This document shows, in pieces, positions 23,901-37,056 of a DNA stretch of 64,000 nucleotides (position 1 is the stretch's first letter; each line of letters begins with the position of its first letter). This DNA is from Elmis aenea (taxonomy: Eukaryota; Arthropoda; Insecta; Coleoptera; Elmidae), in assembly GCA_947652605.1 (NCBI GenBank), contig CANTFG010000240.1, forward strand, positions 186,001 to 250,000, in the 5' to 3' direction. Under the pieces are notes generated by a model that saw only the letters and a program-made list of their open reading frames with translations, did no database searches and was not told the origin of the DNA. A program made the position numbers and the translations under genes.

Positions 23901-24153
23901 TAACGAGCCGTTTTCGAAAAAAAATTTTAAAATTTTTAATTTTTTGAATAACTTTGTAAATTAAAATTCAAACTAGTTGAAACAAACGGCATTATACTAA
24001 GAAAGTTAAACTCTATAACATGCTAAAATTTGAACAAAATCGTATGAGCCGTTTTCGAGAAAAAAATTCAAAATTTTCAAAATTTTTAATTTTTTGAATA
24101 ACTTTGTAAATAAAATTTCAAACTAGTTGAAACAAACGGCAATATACTAAGAA
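20944..24153 (+). repeat. Two tandem copies of a 1605 bp 11-mer
   Basis: The order B-Ds-B(cggtttc)-Cm-Ds(ttttcaaa)-B'-B(actaac)-A(tacgcc)-B-Ds(gttagac)-B' spans 20944-22548 and recurs at 22549-24153. Five independent rare markers all show the same 1605 bp spacing: cggtttc (21281, 22886), cattacac (21371, 22976), ttttcaaaa (21571, 23176), ctaacggc (21946, 23551) and ttagact (22260, 23865). The closing B' has cacacgg in the first copy and caaacgg in the second, one of the few differences, and it lies at the junction. Confidence 0.93.
21094..21234 (+). repeat. Type Ds monomer (141 bp, short D-like, exemplar)
   Basis: A 141 bp monomer that is unusual in pairing a Q head with the short length. 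It has gtaacgag, eight A, four T, then aaaattttt, so the spacer resembles D but lacks one 9 bp module. It recurs in 20.9-24.0 kb (22258, 22699, 23131, 23863; a version with the box ending ttttcaaaa at 21526 and 23131). A seven-A relative stands at 15964-16104. Ds is local to this window's second quarter, consistent with a young variant amplified within the 1605 bp unit. Confidence 0.85.
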
Positions 24154-24885
24154 AGTTAAACTCTATAACATGCTAAAATTTGAACAAAATCGTATGAGCC
24201 GTTTTCGAGAAAAAAATTCAAAATTTTCAAAATTTTTAATTTTTTGAATAACTTTGTAAATTAAAATTCAAACTAGTTGAAACTAACGGCATTATACTAA
24301 GAAAGTTAAACTCTATTTTACGCCAAAATTTGAACAAAATGTAACGAGCCGTTTTCGAAAAAAATTTTCAAAATTTTTAATTTTTTGAATAACTTTGTAA
24401 ATAAAATTTCAAACTAGTTGAAACACACGGCAATATACTAAGAAAGTTAAACTCTATAACATGCTAAAATTTGAACAAAATCGTATGAGCCGTTTTCGAG
24501 AAAAAAATTCAAAATTTTCAAAATTTTTAATTTTTTGAATAACTTTGTAAATAAAATTTCAAACTAGTTGAAACAAACGGCAATATACTAAGAAAGTTAA
24601 ACTCTATAACATGCTAAAATTTGAACAAAATCGTATGAGCCGTTTTCGAGAAAAAAATTCAAAATTTTCAAAATTTTTAATTTTTTGAATAACTTTGTAA
24701 ATTAAAATTCAAACTAGTTGAAACTAACGGCATTATACTAAGAAAATTAAACTCTATTTTACGCCAAAATTTGAACAAAATGTAACGAGCCGTTTTCGAA
24801 AAAAATTTTCAAAATTTTTAATTTTTTGAATAACTTTGTAAATAAAATTTCAAACTAGTTGAAACACACGGCAATATACTAAGAA
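24154..24885 (+). repeat. B-A(tacgcc) expansion after the 1605 bp copies
   Basis: B(actaac) at 24154 and again at 24595 repeats at 441 bp, each followed by an A with tacgcc and cacacgg. The A at 24304-24444 starts agttaaactctattttacgc, a Q start on a P head, unlike all other A monomers. A single B' separates the two. This is a three-monomer duplication of the end of the preceding unit, with one crossover inside a head. Confidence 0.85.
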
Positions 24886-26517
24886 AGTTAAACTCTATAA
24901 CATGCTAAAATTTGAACAAAATCGTATGAGCCGTTTTCGAGAAAAAAATTCAAAATTTTCAAAATTTTTAATTTTTTGAATAACTTTGTAAATTAAAATT
25001 CAAACTAGTTGAAACAAACGGCATTATACTAAGAAAGTTAAACTCTATAACATGCTAAAATTTGAACAAAATCGTATGAGCCTTTTTCGAGAAAAAAATT
25101 CAACATTTTCAAAATTTTTAATTTTTTGAATAACTTTGTAAATAAAATTTCAAACTAGTTGAAACAAACGGCAATATACTAAGAAAGTTAAACTCTATAA
25201 CATGCTAAAATTTGAACAAAATCGTATGAGCCGTTTTCGAGAAAAAAATTCAAAATTTTCAAAATTTTTAATTTTTTGAATAACTTTGTAAATTAAAATT
25301 CAAACTAGTTGAAACAAACGGCATTATACTAAGAAAATTAAACTCTATTTTATGCTAAAATTTGAACAAAATGTAACGAGCCGTTTTCGAAAAAAATTTT
25401 CAAAATTTTTAATTTTTTGAATAACTTTGTAAATTAAAATTCAAACTAGTTGAAACAAACGGCATTATACTAAGAAAGTTAAACTCTATAACATGCTAAA
25501 ATTTGAACAAAATCGTATGAGCCGTTTTCGAGAAAAAAATTCAAAATTTTTAAAATTTTTAATTTTTTGAATAACTTTGTAAATTAAAATTCAAACTAGT
25601 TGAAACAAACGGCATTATACTAAGAAAGTTAAACTCTATAACATGCTAAAATTTGAACAAAATCGTATGAGCCTTTTTCGAGAAAAAAATTCAACATTTT
25701 CAAAATTTTTAATTTTTTGAATAACTTTGTAAATAAAATTTCAAACTAGTTGAAACAAACGGCAATATACTAAGAAAGTTAAACTCTATAACATGCTAAA
25801 ATTTGAACAAAATCGTATGAGCCGTTTTCGAGAAAAAAATTCAAAATTTTCAAAATTTTTAATTTTTTGAATAACTTTGTAAATTAAAATTCAAACTAGT
25901 TGAAACAAACGGCATTATACTAAGAAAATTAAGCTCTATTTTATGCTAAAATTTGAACAAAATGTAACGAGTCGTTTTCGAAAAAAATTTTCAAAATTTT
26001 TAATTTTTTGAATAACTTTGTAAATTAAAATTCAAACTAGTTGAAACAAACGGCATTATACTAAGAAAGGTAAACTCTATAACATGCTAAAATTTGAACA
26101 AAATCGTATGAGCCTTTTTCGAGAAAAAAATTCAACATTTTCAAAATTTTTAATTTTTTGAATAACTTTGTAAATAAAATTTCAAACTAGTTGAAACAAA
26201 CGGCAATATACTAAGAAAGTTAAACTCTATAACATGCTAAAATTTGAACAAAATCGTATGAGCCGTTTTCGAGAAAAAAATTCAAAATTTTCAAAATTTT
26301 TAATTTTTTGAATAACTTTGTAAATAAAATTTCAAACTAGTTGAAACAAACGGCAATATACTAAGAAAGTTAAACTCTATAACATGCTAAAATTTGAACA
26401 AAATCGTATGAGCCGTTTTCGAGAAAAAAATTCAAAATTTTCAAAATTTTTAATTTTTTGAATAACTTTGTAAATTAAAATTCAAACTAGTTGAAACAAA
26501 CGGCATTATACTAAGAA
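24886..26517 (+). repeat. G-B-Cm-Db mixed segment
   Basis: Order: B, G, B, Cm, Db, G, B, Cm(gagtcg), G(ggt), B', B. The Cm at 25927-26067 carries aattaagctc in the head (A to G) and gagtcg. It is followed by the same G(ggt)-B'-B run as at 14509-15099, with ggtaaac at 26069. This is the last G before a 21 kb gap in which the type is missing. Confidence 0.87.
25036..25185 (+). repeat. Type G monomer (altered box, exemplar)
   Basis: A 150 bp Q-headed monomer with cgtatgag, in which the conserved box is changed from gagccgtttt to gagccttttt, destroying one CpG. The first spacer module reads caacatttt instead of caaaatttt, and the tail is E. The two changes travel together in most copies; exceptions are 2920-3069 (caacatttt with an intact box) and 59078-59227 and 63195-63344. 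G is absent from 1-13 kb and from 26.3-47.6 kb, so it is a good marker for the second array family. Confidence 0.93.
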
Positions 26518-28677
26518 AATTAAACTCTATTTTATGCCAAAATTTGAACAAAATGTAACGAGCCGTTTTCGAAAAAAATTTTCAAAATTTTTAATTTTTT
26601 GAATAACTTTGTAAATTAAAATTCAAACTAGTTGAAACAAACGGCATTATACTAAGAAAATTAAACTCTATTTTATGCCAAAATTTGAACAAAATGTAAC
26701 GAGCCGTTTTCGAAAAAAATTTTCAAAATTTTTAATTTTTTGAATAACTTTGTAAATAAAATTTCAAACTAGTTGAAACAAACGGCAATATACTAAGAAA
26801 GTTAAACTCTATAACATGCTAAAATTTGAACAAAATCGTATGAGCCGTTTTCGAGAAAAAAATTCAAAATTTTCAAAATTTTTAATTTTTTGAATAACTT
26901 TGTAAATTAAAATTCAAACTAGTTGAAACAAACGGCATTATACTAAGAAAATTAAACTCTATTTTATGCCAAAATTTGAACAAAATGTAACGAGCCGTTT
27001 TCGAAAAAAATTTTCAAAATTTTTAATTTTTTGAATAACTTTGTAAATAAAATTTTAAACTAGTTGAAACAAACGGCATTATACTAAGAAAATTAAACTC
27101 TATTTTATGCCAAAATTTGAACAAAATGTAACGAGCCGTTTTCGAAAAAAATTTTCAAAATTTTTAATTTTTTGAATAACTTTGTAAATAAAATTTCAAA
27201 CTAGTTGAAACAAACGGCAATATACTAAGAAAGTTAAACTCTATAACATGCTAAAATTTGAACAAAATCGTATGAGCCGTTTTCGAGAAAAAAATTCAAA
27301 ATTTTCAAAATTTTTAATTTTTTGAATAACTTTGTAAATTAAAATTCAAACTAGTTGAAACAAACGGCATTATACTAAGAAAATTAAACTCTATTTTATG
27401 CCAAAATTTGAACAAAATGTAACGAGCCGTTTTCGAAAAAAATTTTCAAAATTTTTAATTTTTTGAATAACTTTGTAAATTAAAATTCAAACTAGTTGAA
27501 ACAAACGGCATTATACTAAGAAAATTAAACTCTATTTTATGCCAAAATTTGAACAAAATGTAACGAGCCGTTTTCGAAAAAAATTTTCAAAATTTTTAAT
27601 TTTTTGAATAACTTTGTAAATAAAATTTCAAACTAGTTGAAACAAACGGCAATATACTAAGAAAGTTAAACTCTATAACATGCTAAAATTTGAACAAAAT
27701 CGTATGAGCCGTTTTCGAGAAAAAAATTCAAAATTTTCAAAATTTTTAATTTTTTGAATAACTTTGTAAATTAAAATTCAAACTAGTTGAAACAAACGGC
27801 ATTATACTAAGAAAATTAAACTCTATTTTATGCCAAAATTTGAACAAAATGTAACGAGCCGTTTTCGAAAAAAATTTTCAAAATTTTTAATTTTTTGAAT
27901 AACTTTGTAAATAAAATTTTAAACTAGTTGAAACAAACGGCATTATACTAAGAAAATTAAACTCTATTTTATGCCAAAATTTGAACAAAATGTAACGAGC
28001 CGTTTTCGAAAAAAATTTTCAAAATTTTTAATTTTTTGAATAACTTTGTAAATAAAATTTCAAACTAGTTGAAACAAACGGCAATATACTAAGAAAGTTA
28101 AACTCTATAACATGCTAAAATTTGAACAAAATCGTATGAGCCGTTTTCGAGAAAAAAATTCAAAATTTTCAAAATTTTTAATTTTTTGAATAACTTTGTA
28201 AATTAAAATTCAAACTAGTTGAAACAAACGGCATTATACTAAGAAAATTAAACTCTATTTTATGCCAAAATTTGAACAAAATGTAACGAGCCGTTTTCGA
28301 AAAAAATTTTCAAAATTTTTAATTTTTTGAATAACTTTGTAAATTAAAATTCAAACTAGTTGAAACAAACGGCATTATACTAAGAAAATTAAACTCTATT
28401 TTATGCCAAAATTTGAACAAAATGTAACGAGCCGTTTTCGAAAAAAATTTTCAAAATTTTTAATTTTTTGAATAACTTTGTAAATAAAATTTCAAACTAG
28501 TTGAAACAAACGGCAATATACTAAGAAAGTTAAACTCTATAACATGCTAAAATTTGAACAAAATCGTATGAGCCGTTTTCGAGAAAAAAATTCAAAATTT
28601 TCAAAATTTTTAATTTTTTGAATAACTTTGTAAATTAAAATTCAAACTAGTTGAAACAAACGGCATTATACTAAGAA
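26518..28677 (+). repeat. Higher-order repeat, 864 bp 6-mer (2.5 copies)
   Basis: At-A-B-A'-A-B (864 bp) occurs at 26518-27381 and 27382-28245, followed by a half unit At-A-B at 28246-28677. The distinctive A' tail (ttttaaac) is at 26950-27090 and 27814-27954, 864 bp apart. This unit is unusual in this array for having two short monomers in a row twice per unit, so 141 bp monomers outnumber 150 bp ones two to one; elsewhere long monomers predominate. Confidence 0.92.
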
Positions 28678-29409
28678 AATTAAACTCTATTTTATGCCAA
28701 AATTTGAACAAAATGTAACGAGCCGTTTTCGAAAAAAATTTTCAAAATTTTTAATTTTTTGAATAACTTTGTAAATAAAATTTCAAACTAGTTGAAACAA
28801 ACGGCAATATACTAAGAAAGTTAAACTCTATAACATGCTAAAATTTGAACAAAATCGTATGAGCCGTTTTCGAGAAAAAAATTCAAAATTTTCAAAATTT
28901 TTAATTTTTTGAATAACTTTGTAAATAAAATTTCAAACTAGTTGAAACAAACGGCAATATACTAAGAAAGTTAAACTCTATAACATGCTAAAATTTGAAC
29001 AAAATCGTATGAGCCGTTTTCGAGAAAAAAATTCAAAATTTTCAAAATTTTTAATTTTTTGAATAACTTTGTAAATTAAAATTCAAACTAGTTGAAACAA
29101 ACGGCATTATACTAAGAAAATTAAACTCTATTTTATGCTAAAATTTGAACAAAATGTAACGAGCCGTTTTCGAAAAAAAATTTCAAAATTTTTAATTTTT
29201 TGAATAACTTTGTAAATTAAAATTCAAACTAGTTGACACAAACGGCATTATACTAAGAAAGTTAAACTCTATAACATGCTAAAATTTGAACAAAATGTAA
29301 CGAGCCGTTTTCGAGAAAAAAATTCAAAATTTTTAAAATTTTTAATTTTTTGAATAACTTTGTAAATTAAAATTCAAACTAGTTGAAACAAACGGCATTA
29401 TACTAAGAA
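28678..29409 (+). repeat. A-B'-B-C(ttgacac)-D, return of the A/B/C/D family
   Basis: After the 864 bp unit, A-B'-B-C-D reappears, with ttgacac at 29235 in the C monomer. The next ttgacac is at 30117, 882 bp on (C-D-B-A-B'-B). This short run joins the 864 bp domain to the 4.84 kb duplicated block, which starts in the following B at 29410. Confidence 0.87.
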
Positions 29410-32400
29410 AGTTAAACTCTATAACATGCTAAAATTTGAACAAAATCGTATGAGCCGTTTTCGAGAAAAAAATTCAAAATTTTCAAAATTTTTAATTTTT
29501 TGAATAACTTTGTAAATTAAAATTCAAACTAGTTGAAACAAACGGCATTATACTAAGAAAATTAAACTCTATTTTATGCCAAAATTTGAACAAAATGTAA
29601 CGAGCCGTTTTCGAAAAAAATTTTCAAAATTTTTAATTTTTTGAATAACTTTGTAAATAAAATTTCAAACTAGTTGAAACAAACGGCAATATACTAAGAA
29701 AGTTAAACTCTATAACATGCTAAAATTTGAACAAAATCGTATGAGCCGTTTTCGAGAAAAAAATTCAAAATTTTCAAAATTTTTAATTTTTTGAATAACT
29801 TTGTAAATAAAATTTCAAACTAGTTGAAACAAACGGCAATATACTAAGAAAGTTAAACTCTATAACATGCTAAAATTTGAACAAAATCGTATGAGCCGTT
29901 TTCGAGAAAAAAATTCAAAATTTTCAAAATTTTTAATTTTTTGAATAACTTTGTAAATTAAAATTCAAACTAGTTGAAACAAACGGCATTATACTAAGAA
30001 AATTAAACTCTATTTTATGCTAAAATTTGAACAAAATGTAACGAGCCGTTTTCGAAAAAAAATTTCAAAATTTTTAATTTTTTGAATAACTTTGTAAATT
30101 AAAATTCAAACTAGTTGACACAAACGGCATTATACTAAGAAAGTTAAACTCTATAACATGCTAAAATTTGAACAAAATGTAACGAGCCGTTTTCGAGAAA
30201 AAAATTCAAAATTTTTAAAATTTTTAATTTTTTGAATAACTTTGTAAATTAAAATTCAAACTAGTTGAAACAAACGGCATTATACTAAGAAAGTTAAACT
30301 CTATAACATGCTAAAATTTGAACAAAATCGTATGAGCCGTTATCGAGAAAAAAATTCAAAATTTTCAAAATTTTTAATTTTTTGAATAACTTTGTAAATT
30401 AAAATTCAAACTAGTTGAAACAAACGGCATTATACTAAGAAAATTAAACTCTATTTTATGCCAAAATTTGAACAAAATGTAACGAGCCGTTTTCGAAAAA
30501 AATTTTCAAAATTTTTAATTTTTTGAATAACTTTGTAAATAAAATTTCAAACTAGTTGAAACAAACGGCAATATACTAAGAAAGTTAAACTCTATAACAT
30601 GCTAAAATTTGAACAAAATCGTATGAGCCGTTTTCGAGAAAAAAATTCAAAATTTTCAAAATTTTTAATTTTTTGAATAACTTTGTAAATAAAATTTCAA
30701 ACTAGTTGAAACAAACGGCAATATACTAAGAAAGTTAAACTCTATAACATGCTAAAATTTGAACAAAATCGTATGAGCCGTTTTCGAGAAAAAAATTCAA
30801 AATTTTCAAAATTTTTAATTTTTTGAATAACTTTGTAAATTAAAATTCAAACTAGTTGAAACAAACGGCATTATACTAAGAAAATTAAACTCTATTTTAT
30901 GCCAAAATTTGAACAAAATGTAACGAGCCGTTTTCGAAAAAAATTTTCAAAATTTTTAATTTTTTGAATAACTTTGTAAATAAAATTTCAAACTAGTTGA
31001 AACAAACGGCAATATACTAAGAAAGTTAAACTCTATAACATGCTAAAATTTGAACAAAATCGTATGAGCCGTTTTCGAGAAAAAAATTCAAAATTTTCAA
31101 AATTTTTAATTTTTTGAATAACTTTGTAAATTAAAATTCAAACTAGTTGAAACAAACGGCATTATACTAAGAAAATTAAACTCTATTTTATGCCAAAATT
31201 TGAACAAAATGTAACGAGCCGTTTTCGAAAAAAATTTTCAAAATTTTTAATTTTTTGAATAACTTTGTAAATAAAATTTCAAACTAGTTGAAACAAACGG
31301 CAATATACTAAGAAAGTTAAACTCTATAACATGCTAAAATTTGAGCAAAATCGTATGAGCCGTTTTCGAGAAAAAAATTCAAAATTTTCAAAATTTTTAA
31401 TTTTTTGAATAACTTTGTAAATTAAAATTCAAACTAGTTGAAACAAACGGCATTATACTAAGAAAATTAAACTCTATTTTATGCCAAAATTTGAACAAAA
31501 TGTAACGAGCCGTTTTCGAAAAAAGTTTTCAAAATTTTTAATTTTTTGAATAACTTTGTAAATAAAATTTCAAACTAGTTGAAACAAACGGCAATATACT
31601 AAGAAAGTTAAACTCTATAACATGCTAAAATTTGAGCAAAATCGTATGAGCCGTTTTCGAGAAAAAAATTCAAAATTTTCAAAATTTTTAATTTTTTGAA
31701 TAACTTTGTAAATTAAAATTCAAACTAGTTGAAACAAACGGCATTATACTAAGAAAATTAAACTCTATTTTATGCTAAAATTTGAACAAAATGTAACGAG
31801 CCGTTTTCGAAAAAAAATTTCAAAATTTTTAATTTTTTGAATAACTTTGTAAATTAAAATTCAAACTAGTTGAAACAAACGGCATTATACTAAGAAAGTT
31901 AAACTCTATAACATGCTAAAATTTGAACAAAATGTAACGAGCCGTTTTCGAGAAAAAAATTCAAAATTTTTAAAATTTTTAATTTTTTGAATAACTTTGT
32001 AAATTAAAATTCAAACTAGTTGAAACAAACGGCATTATACTAAGAAAGTTAAACTCTATAACATGCTAAAATTTGAACAAAATCGTATGAGCCGTTTTCG
32101 AGAAAAAAATTCAAAATTTTCAAAATTTTTAATTTTTTGAATAACTTTGTAAATTAAAATTCAAACTAGTTGAAACAAACGGCATTATACTAAGAAAATT
32201 AAACTCTATTTTATGCCAAAATTTGAACAAAATGTAACGAGCCGTTTTCGAAAAAAATTTTCAAAATTTTTAATTTTTTGAATAACTTTGTAAATAAAAT
32301 TTCAAACTAGTTGAAACAAACGGCAATATACTAAGAAAGTTAAACTCTATAACATGCTAAAATTTGAACAAAATCGTATGAGCCGTTTTCGAGAAAAAAA

Positions 32401-34251
32401 TTCAAAATTTTCAAAATTTTTAATTTTTTGAATAACTTTGTAAATAAAATTTCAAACTAGTTGAAACAAACGGCAATATACTAAGAAAGTTAAACTCTAT
32501 AACATGCTGAAATTTGAACAAAATCGTATGAGCCGTTTTCGAGAAAAAAATTCAAAATTTTCAAAATTTTTAATTTTTTGAATAACTTTGTAAATTAAAA
32601 TTCAAACTAGTTGAAACAAACGGCATTATACTAAGAAAATTAAACTCTATTTTATGCCAAAATTTGAACAAAATGTAACGAGCCGTTTTCGAAAAAAAAT
32701 TTCAAAATTTTTAATTTTTTGAATAACTTTGTAAATAAAATTTCAAACTAGTTGAAACAAACGGCAATATACTAAGAAAGTTAAACTCTATAACATGCTA
32801 AAATTTGAACAAAATCGTATGAGCCGTTTTCGAGAAAAAAATTCAAAATTTTCAAAATTTTTAATTTTTTGAATAACTTTGTAAATTAAAATTCAAACTA
32901 GTTGAAACAAACGGCATTATACTAAGAAAATTAAACTCTATTTTATGCCAAAATTTGAACAAAATGTAACGAGCCGTTTTCGAAAAAAATTTTCAAAATT
33001 TTTAATTTTTTGAATAACTTTGTAAATAAAATTTCAAACTAGTTGAAACAAACGGCAATATACTAAGAAAGTTAAACTCTATAACATGCTAAAATTTGAA
33101 CAAAATCGTATGAGCCGTTTTCGAGAAAAAAATTCAAAATTTTCAAAATTTTTAATTTTTTGAATAACTTTGTAAATAAAATTTCAAACTAGTTGAAACA
33201 AACGGCAATATACTAAGAAAGTTAAACTCTATAACATGCTAAAATTTGAACAAAATCGTATGAGCCGTTTTCGAGAAAAAAATTCAAAATTTTCAAAATT
33301 TTTAATTTTTTGAATAACTTTGTAAATTAAAATTCAAACTAGTTGAAACAAACGGCATTATACTAAGAAAATTAAACTCTATTTTATGCTAAAATTTGAA
33401 CAAAATGTAACGAGCCGTTTTCGAAAAAAAATTTCAAAATTTTTAATTTTTTGAATAACTTTGTAAATTAAAATTCAAACTAGTTGACACAAACGGCATT
33501 ATACTAAGAAAGTTAAACTCTATAACATGCTAAAATTTGAACAAAATGTAACGAGCCGTTTTCGAGAAAAAAATTCAAAATTTTTAAAATTTTTAATTTT
33601 TTGAATAACTTTGTAAATTAAAATTCAAACTAGTTGAAACAAACGGCATTATACTAAGAAAGTTAAACTCTATAACATGCTAAAATTTGAACAAAATCGT
33701 ATGAGCCGTTTTCGAGAAAAAAATTCAAAATTTTCAAAATTTTTAATTTTTTGAATAACTTTGTAAATTAAAATTCAAACTAGTTGAAACAAACGGCATT
33801 ATACTAAGAAAGTTAAACTCTATAACATGCTAAAATTTGAACAAAATCGTATGAGCCGTTTTCGAGAAAAAAATTCAAAATTTTCAAAATTTTTAATTTT
33901 TTGAATAACTTTGTAAATTAAAATTCAAACTAGTTGAAACAAACGGCATTATACTAAGAAAATTAAACTCTATTTTATGCCAAAATTTGAACAAAATGTA
34001 ACGAGCCGTTTTCGAAAAAAATTTTCAAAATTTTTAATTTTTTGAATAACTTTGTAAATAAAATTTCAAACTAGTTGAAACAAACGGCAATATACTAAGA
34101 AAGTTAAACTCTATAACATGCTAAAATTTGAACAAAATCGTATGAGCCGTTTTCGAGAAAAAAATTCAAAATTTTCAAAATTTTTAATTTTTTGAATAAC
34201 TTTGTAAATAAAATTTCAAACTAGTTGAAACAAACGGCAATATACTAAGAA
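29410..34251 (+). repeat. Right copy of the 4.84 kb segmental duplication (33 monomers)
   Basis: This block matches 8053-12894 at an offset of exactly 21,357 bp. Shared markers here are ttgacac at 30117 and 33486, cgttatcg at 30338, gagcaaaatc at 31343 and 31634, tgctgaaat at 32508 and the eight-A A monomer at 32638-32778. A private change, gaaaaaagttttc at about 31525, is absent from the left copy. The segment between the two copies contains quite different monomer orders, so this is not simply two adjacent HOR units. Confidence 0.9.
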
Positions 34252-37056
34252 AGTTAAACTCTATAACATGCTAAAATTTGAACAAAATCGTATGAGCCGT
34301 TTTCGAGAAAAAAATTCAAAAATTTCAAAATTTTTAATTTTTTGAATAACTTTGTAAATAAAATTTCAAACTAGTTGAAACAAACGGCAATATACTAAGA
34401 AAGTTAAACTCTATAACATGCTAAAATTTGAACAAAATCGTATGAGCCGTTTTCGAGAAAAAAATTCAAAATTTTCAAAATTTTTAATTTTTTGAATAAC
34501 TTTGTAAATTAAAATTCAAACTAGTTGAAACAAACGGCATTATACTAAGAAAATTAAACTCTATTTTATGCCAAAATTTGAACAAAATGTAACGAGCCGT
34601 TTTCGAAAAAAATTTTCAAAATTTTTAATTTTTTGAATAACTTTGTAAATAAAATTTCAAACTAGTTGAAACAAACGGCAATATACTAAGAAAGTTAAAC
34701 TCTATAACATGCTAAAATTTGAACAAAATCGTATGAGCCGTTTTCGAGAAAAAAATTCAAAATTTTCAAAATTTTTAATTTTTTGAATAACTTTGTAAAT
34801 AAAATTTCAAACTAGTTGAAACAAACGGCAATATACTAAGAAAGTTAAACTCTATAACATGCTAAAATTTGAACAAAATCGTATGAGCCGTTTTCGAGAA
34901 AAAAATTCAAAATTTTCAAAATTTTTAATTTTTTGAATAACTTTGTAAATTAAAATTCAAACTAGTTGAAACAAACGGCATTATACTAAGAAAATTAAAC
35001 TCTATTTTATGCCAAAATTTGAACAAAATGTAACGAGCCGTTTTCGAAAAAAATTTTCAAAATTTTTAATTTTTTGAATAACTTTGTAAATAAAATTTCA
35101 AACTAGTTGAAACAAACGGCAATATACTAAGAAAGTTAAACTCTATAACATGCTAAAATTTGAACAAAATCGTATGAGCCGTTTTCGAGAAAAAAATTCA
35201 AAATTTTCAAAATTTTTAATTTTTTGAATAACTTTGTAAATAAAATTTCAAACTAGTTGAAACAAACGGCAATATACTAAGAAAGTTAAACTCTATAACA
35301 TGCTAAAATTTGAACAAAATCGTATGAGCCGTTTTCGAGAAAAAAATTCAAAATTTTCAAAATTTTTAATTTTTTGAATAACTTTGTAAATTAAAATTCA
35401 AACTAGTTGAAACAAACGGCATTATACTAAGAAAATTAAACTCTATTTTATGCTAAAATTTGAACAAAATGTAACGAGCCGTTTTCGAAAAAAAATTTCA
35501 AAATTTTTAATTTTTTGAATAACTTTGTAAATTAAAATTCAAACTAGTTGACACAAACGGCATTATACTAAGAAAGTTAAACTCTATAACATGCTAAAAT
35601 TTGAACAAAATGTAACGAGCCGTTTTCGAGAAAAAAATTCAAAATTTTTAAAATTTTTAATTTTTTGAATAACTTTGTAAATTAAAATTCAAACTAGTTG
35701 AAACAAACGGCATTATACTAAGAAAGTTAAACTCTATAACATGCTAAAATTTGAACAAAATCGTATGAGCCGTTTTCGAGAAAAAAATTCAAAATTTTCA
35801 AAATTTTTAATTTTTTGAATAACTTTGTAAATTAAAATTCAAACTAGTTGAAACAAACGGCATTATACTAAGAAAGTTAAACTCTATAACATGCTAAAAT
35901 TTGAACAAAATCGTATGAGCCGTTTTCGAGAAAAAAATTCAAAATTTTCAAAATTTTTAATTTTTTGAATAACTTTGTAAATTAAAATTCAAACTAGTTG
36001 AAACAAACGGCATTATACTAAGAAAATTAAACTCTATTTTATGCCAAAATTTGAACAAAATGTAACGAGCCGTTTTCGAAAAAAATTTTCAAAATTTTTA
36101 ATTTTTTGAATAACTTTGTAAATAAAATTTCAAACTAGTTGAAACAAACGGCAATATACTAAGAAAGTTAAACTCTATAACATGCTAAAATTTGAACAAA
36201 ATCGTATGAGCCGTTTTCGAGAAAAAAATTCAAAATTTTCAAAATTTTTAATTTTTTGAATAACTTTGTAAATAAAATTTCAAACTAGTTGAAACAAACG
36301 GCAATATACTAAGAAAGTTAAACTCTATAACATGCTAAAATTTGAACAAAATCGTATGAGCCGTTTTCGAGAAAAAAATTCAAAAATTTCAAAATTTTTA
36401 ATTTTTTGAATAACTTTGTAAATAAAATTTCAAACTAGTTGAAACAAACGGCAATATACTAAGAAAGTTAAACTCTATAACATGCTAAAATTTGAACAAA
36501 ATCGTATGAGCCGTTTTCGAGAAAAAAATTCAAAATTTTCAAAATTTTTAATTTTTTGAATAACTTTGTAAATTAAAATTCAAACTAGTTGAAACAAACG
36601 GCATTATACTAAGAAAATTAAACTCTATTTTATGCCAAAATTTGAACAAAATGTAACGAGCCGTTTTCGAAAAAAATTTTCAAAATTTTTAATTTTTTGA
36701 ATAACTTTGTAAATAAAATTTCAAACTAGTTGAAACAAACGGCAATATACTAAGAAAGTTAAACTCTATAACATGCTAAAATTTGAACAAAATCGTATGA
36801 GCCGTTTTCGAGAAAAAAATTCAAAATTTTCAAAATTTTTAATTTTTTGAATAACTTTGTAAATAAAATTTCAAACTAGTTGAAACAAACGGCAATATAC
36901 TAAGAAAGTTAAACTCTATAACATGCTAAAATTTGAACAAAATCGTATGAGCCGTTTTCGAGAAAAAAATTCAAAATTTTCAAAATTTTTAATTTTTTGA
37001 ATAACTTTGTAAATTAAAATTCAAACTAGTTGAAACAAACGGCATTATACTAAGAA
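33370..37056 (+). repeat. 2064 bp 14-mer followed by its 1623 bp 11-mer derivative
   Basis: C(ttgacac)-D-B-B-A-B'-B'x-B-A-B'-B-A-B'-B fills 33370-35433; the next unit, 35434-37056, is the same without one A-B'-B (441 bp). Here B'x denotes a B' with caaaaatttc in place of caaaattttc, found only at 34317 and 36381, 2064 bp apart. The ttgacac markers at 33486 and 35550 show the same interval. The first unit overlaps the right end of the 4.84 kb block, so the B'x change arose after, or outside, that duplication. Confidence 0.92.
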
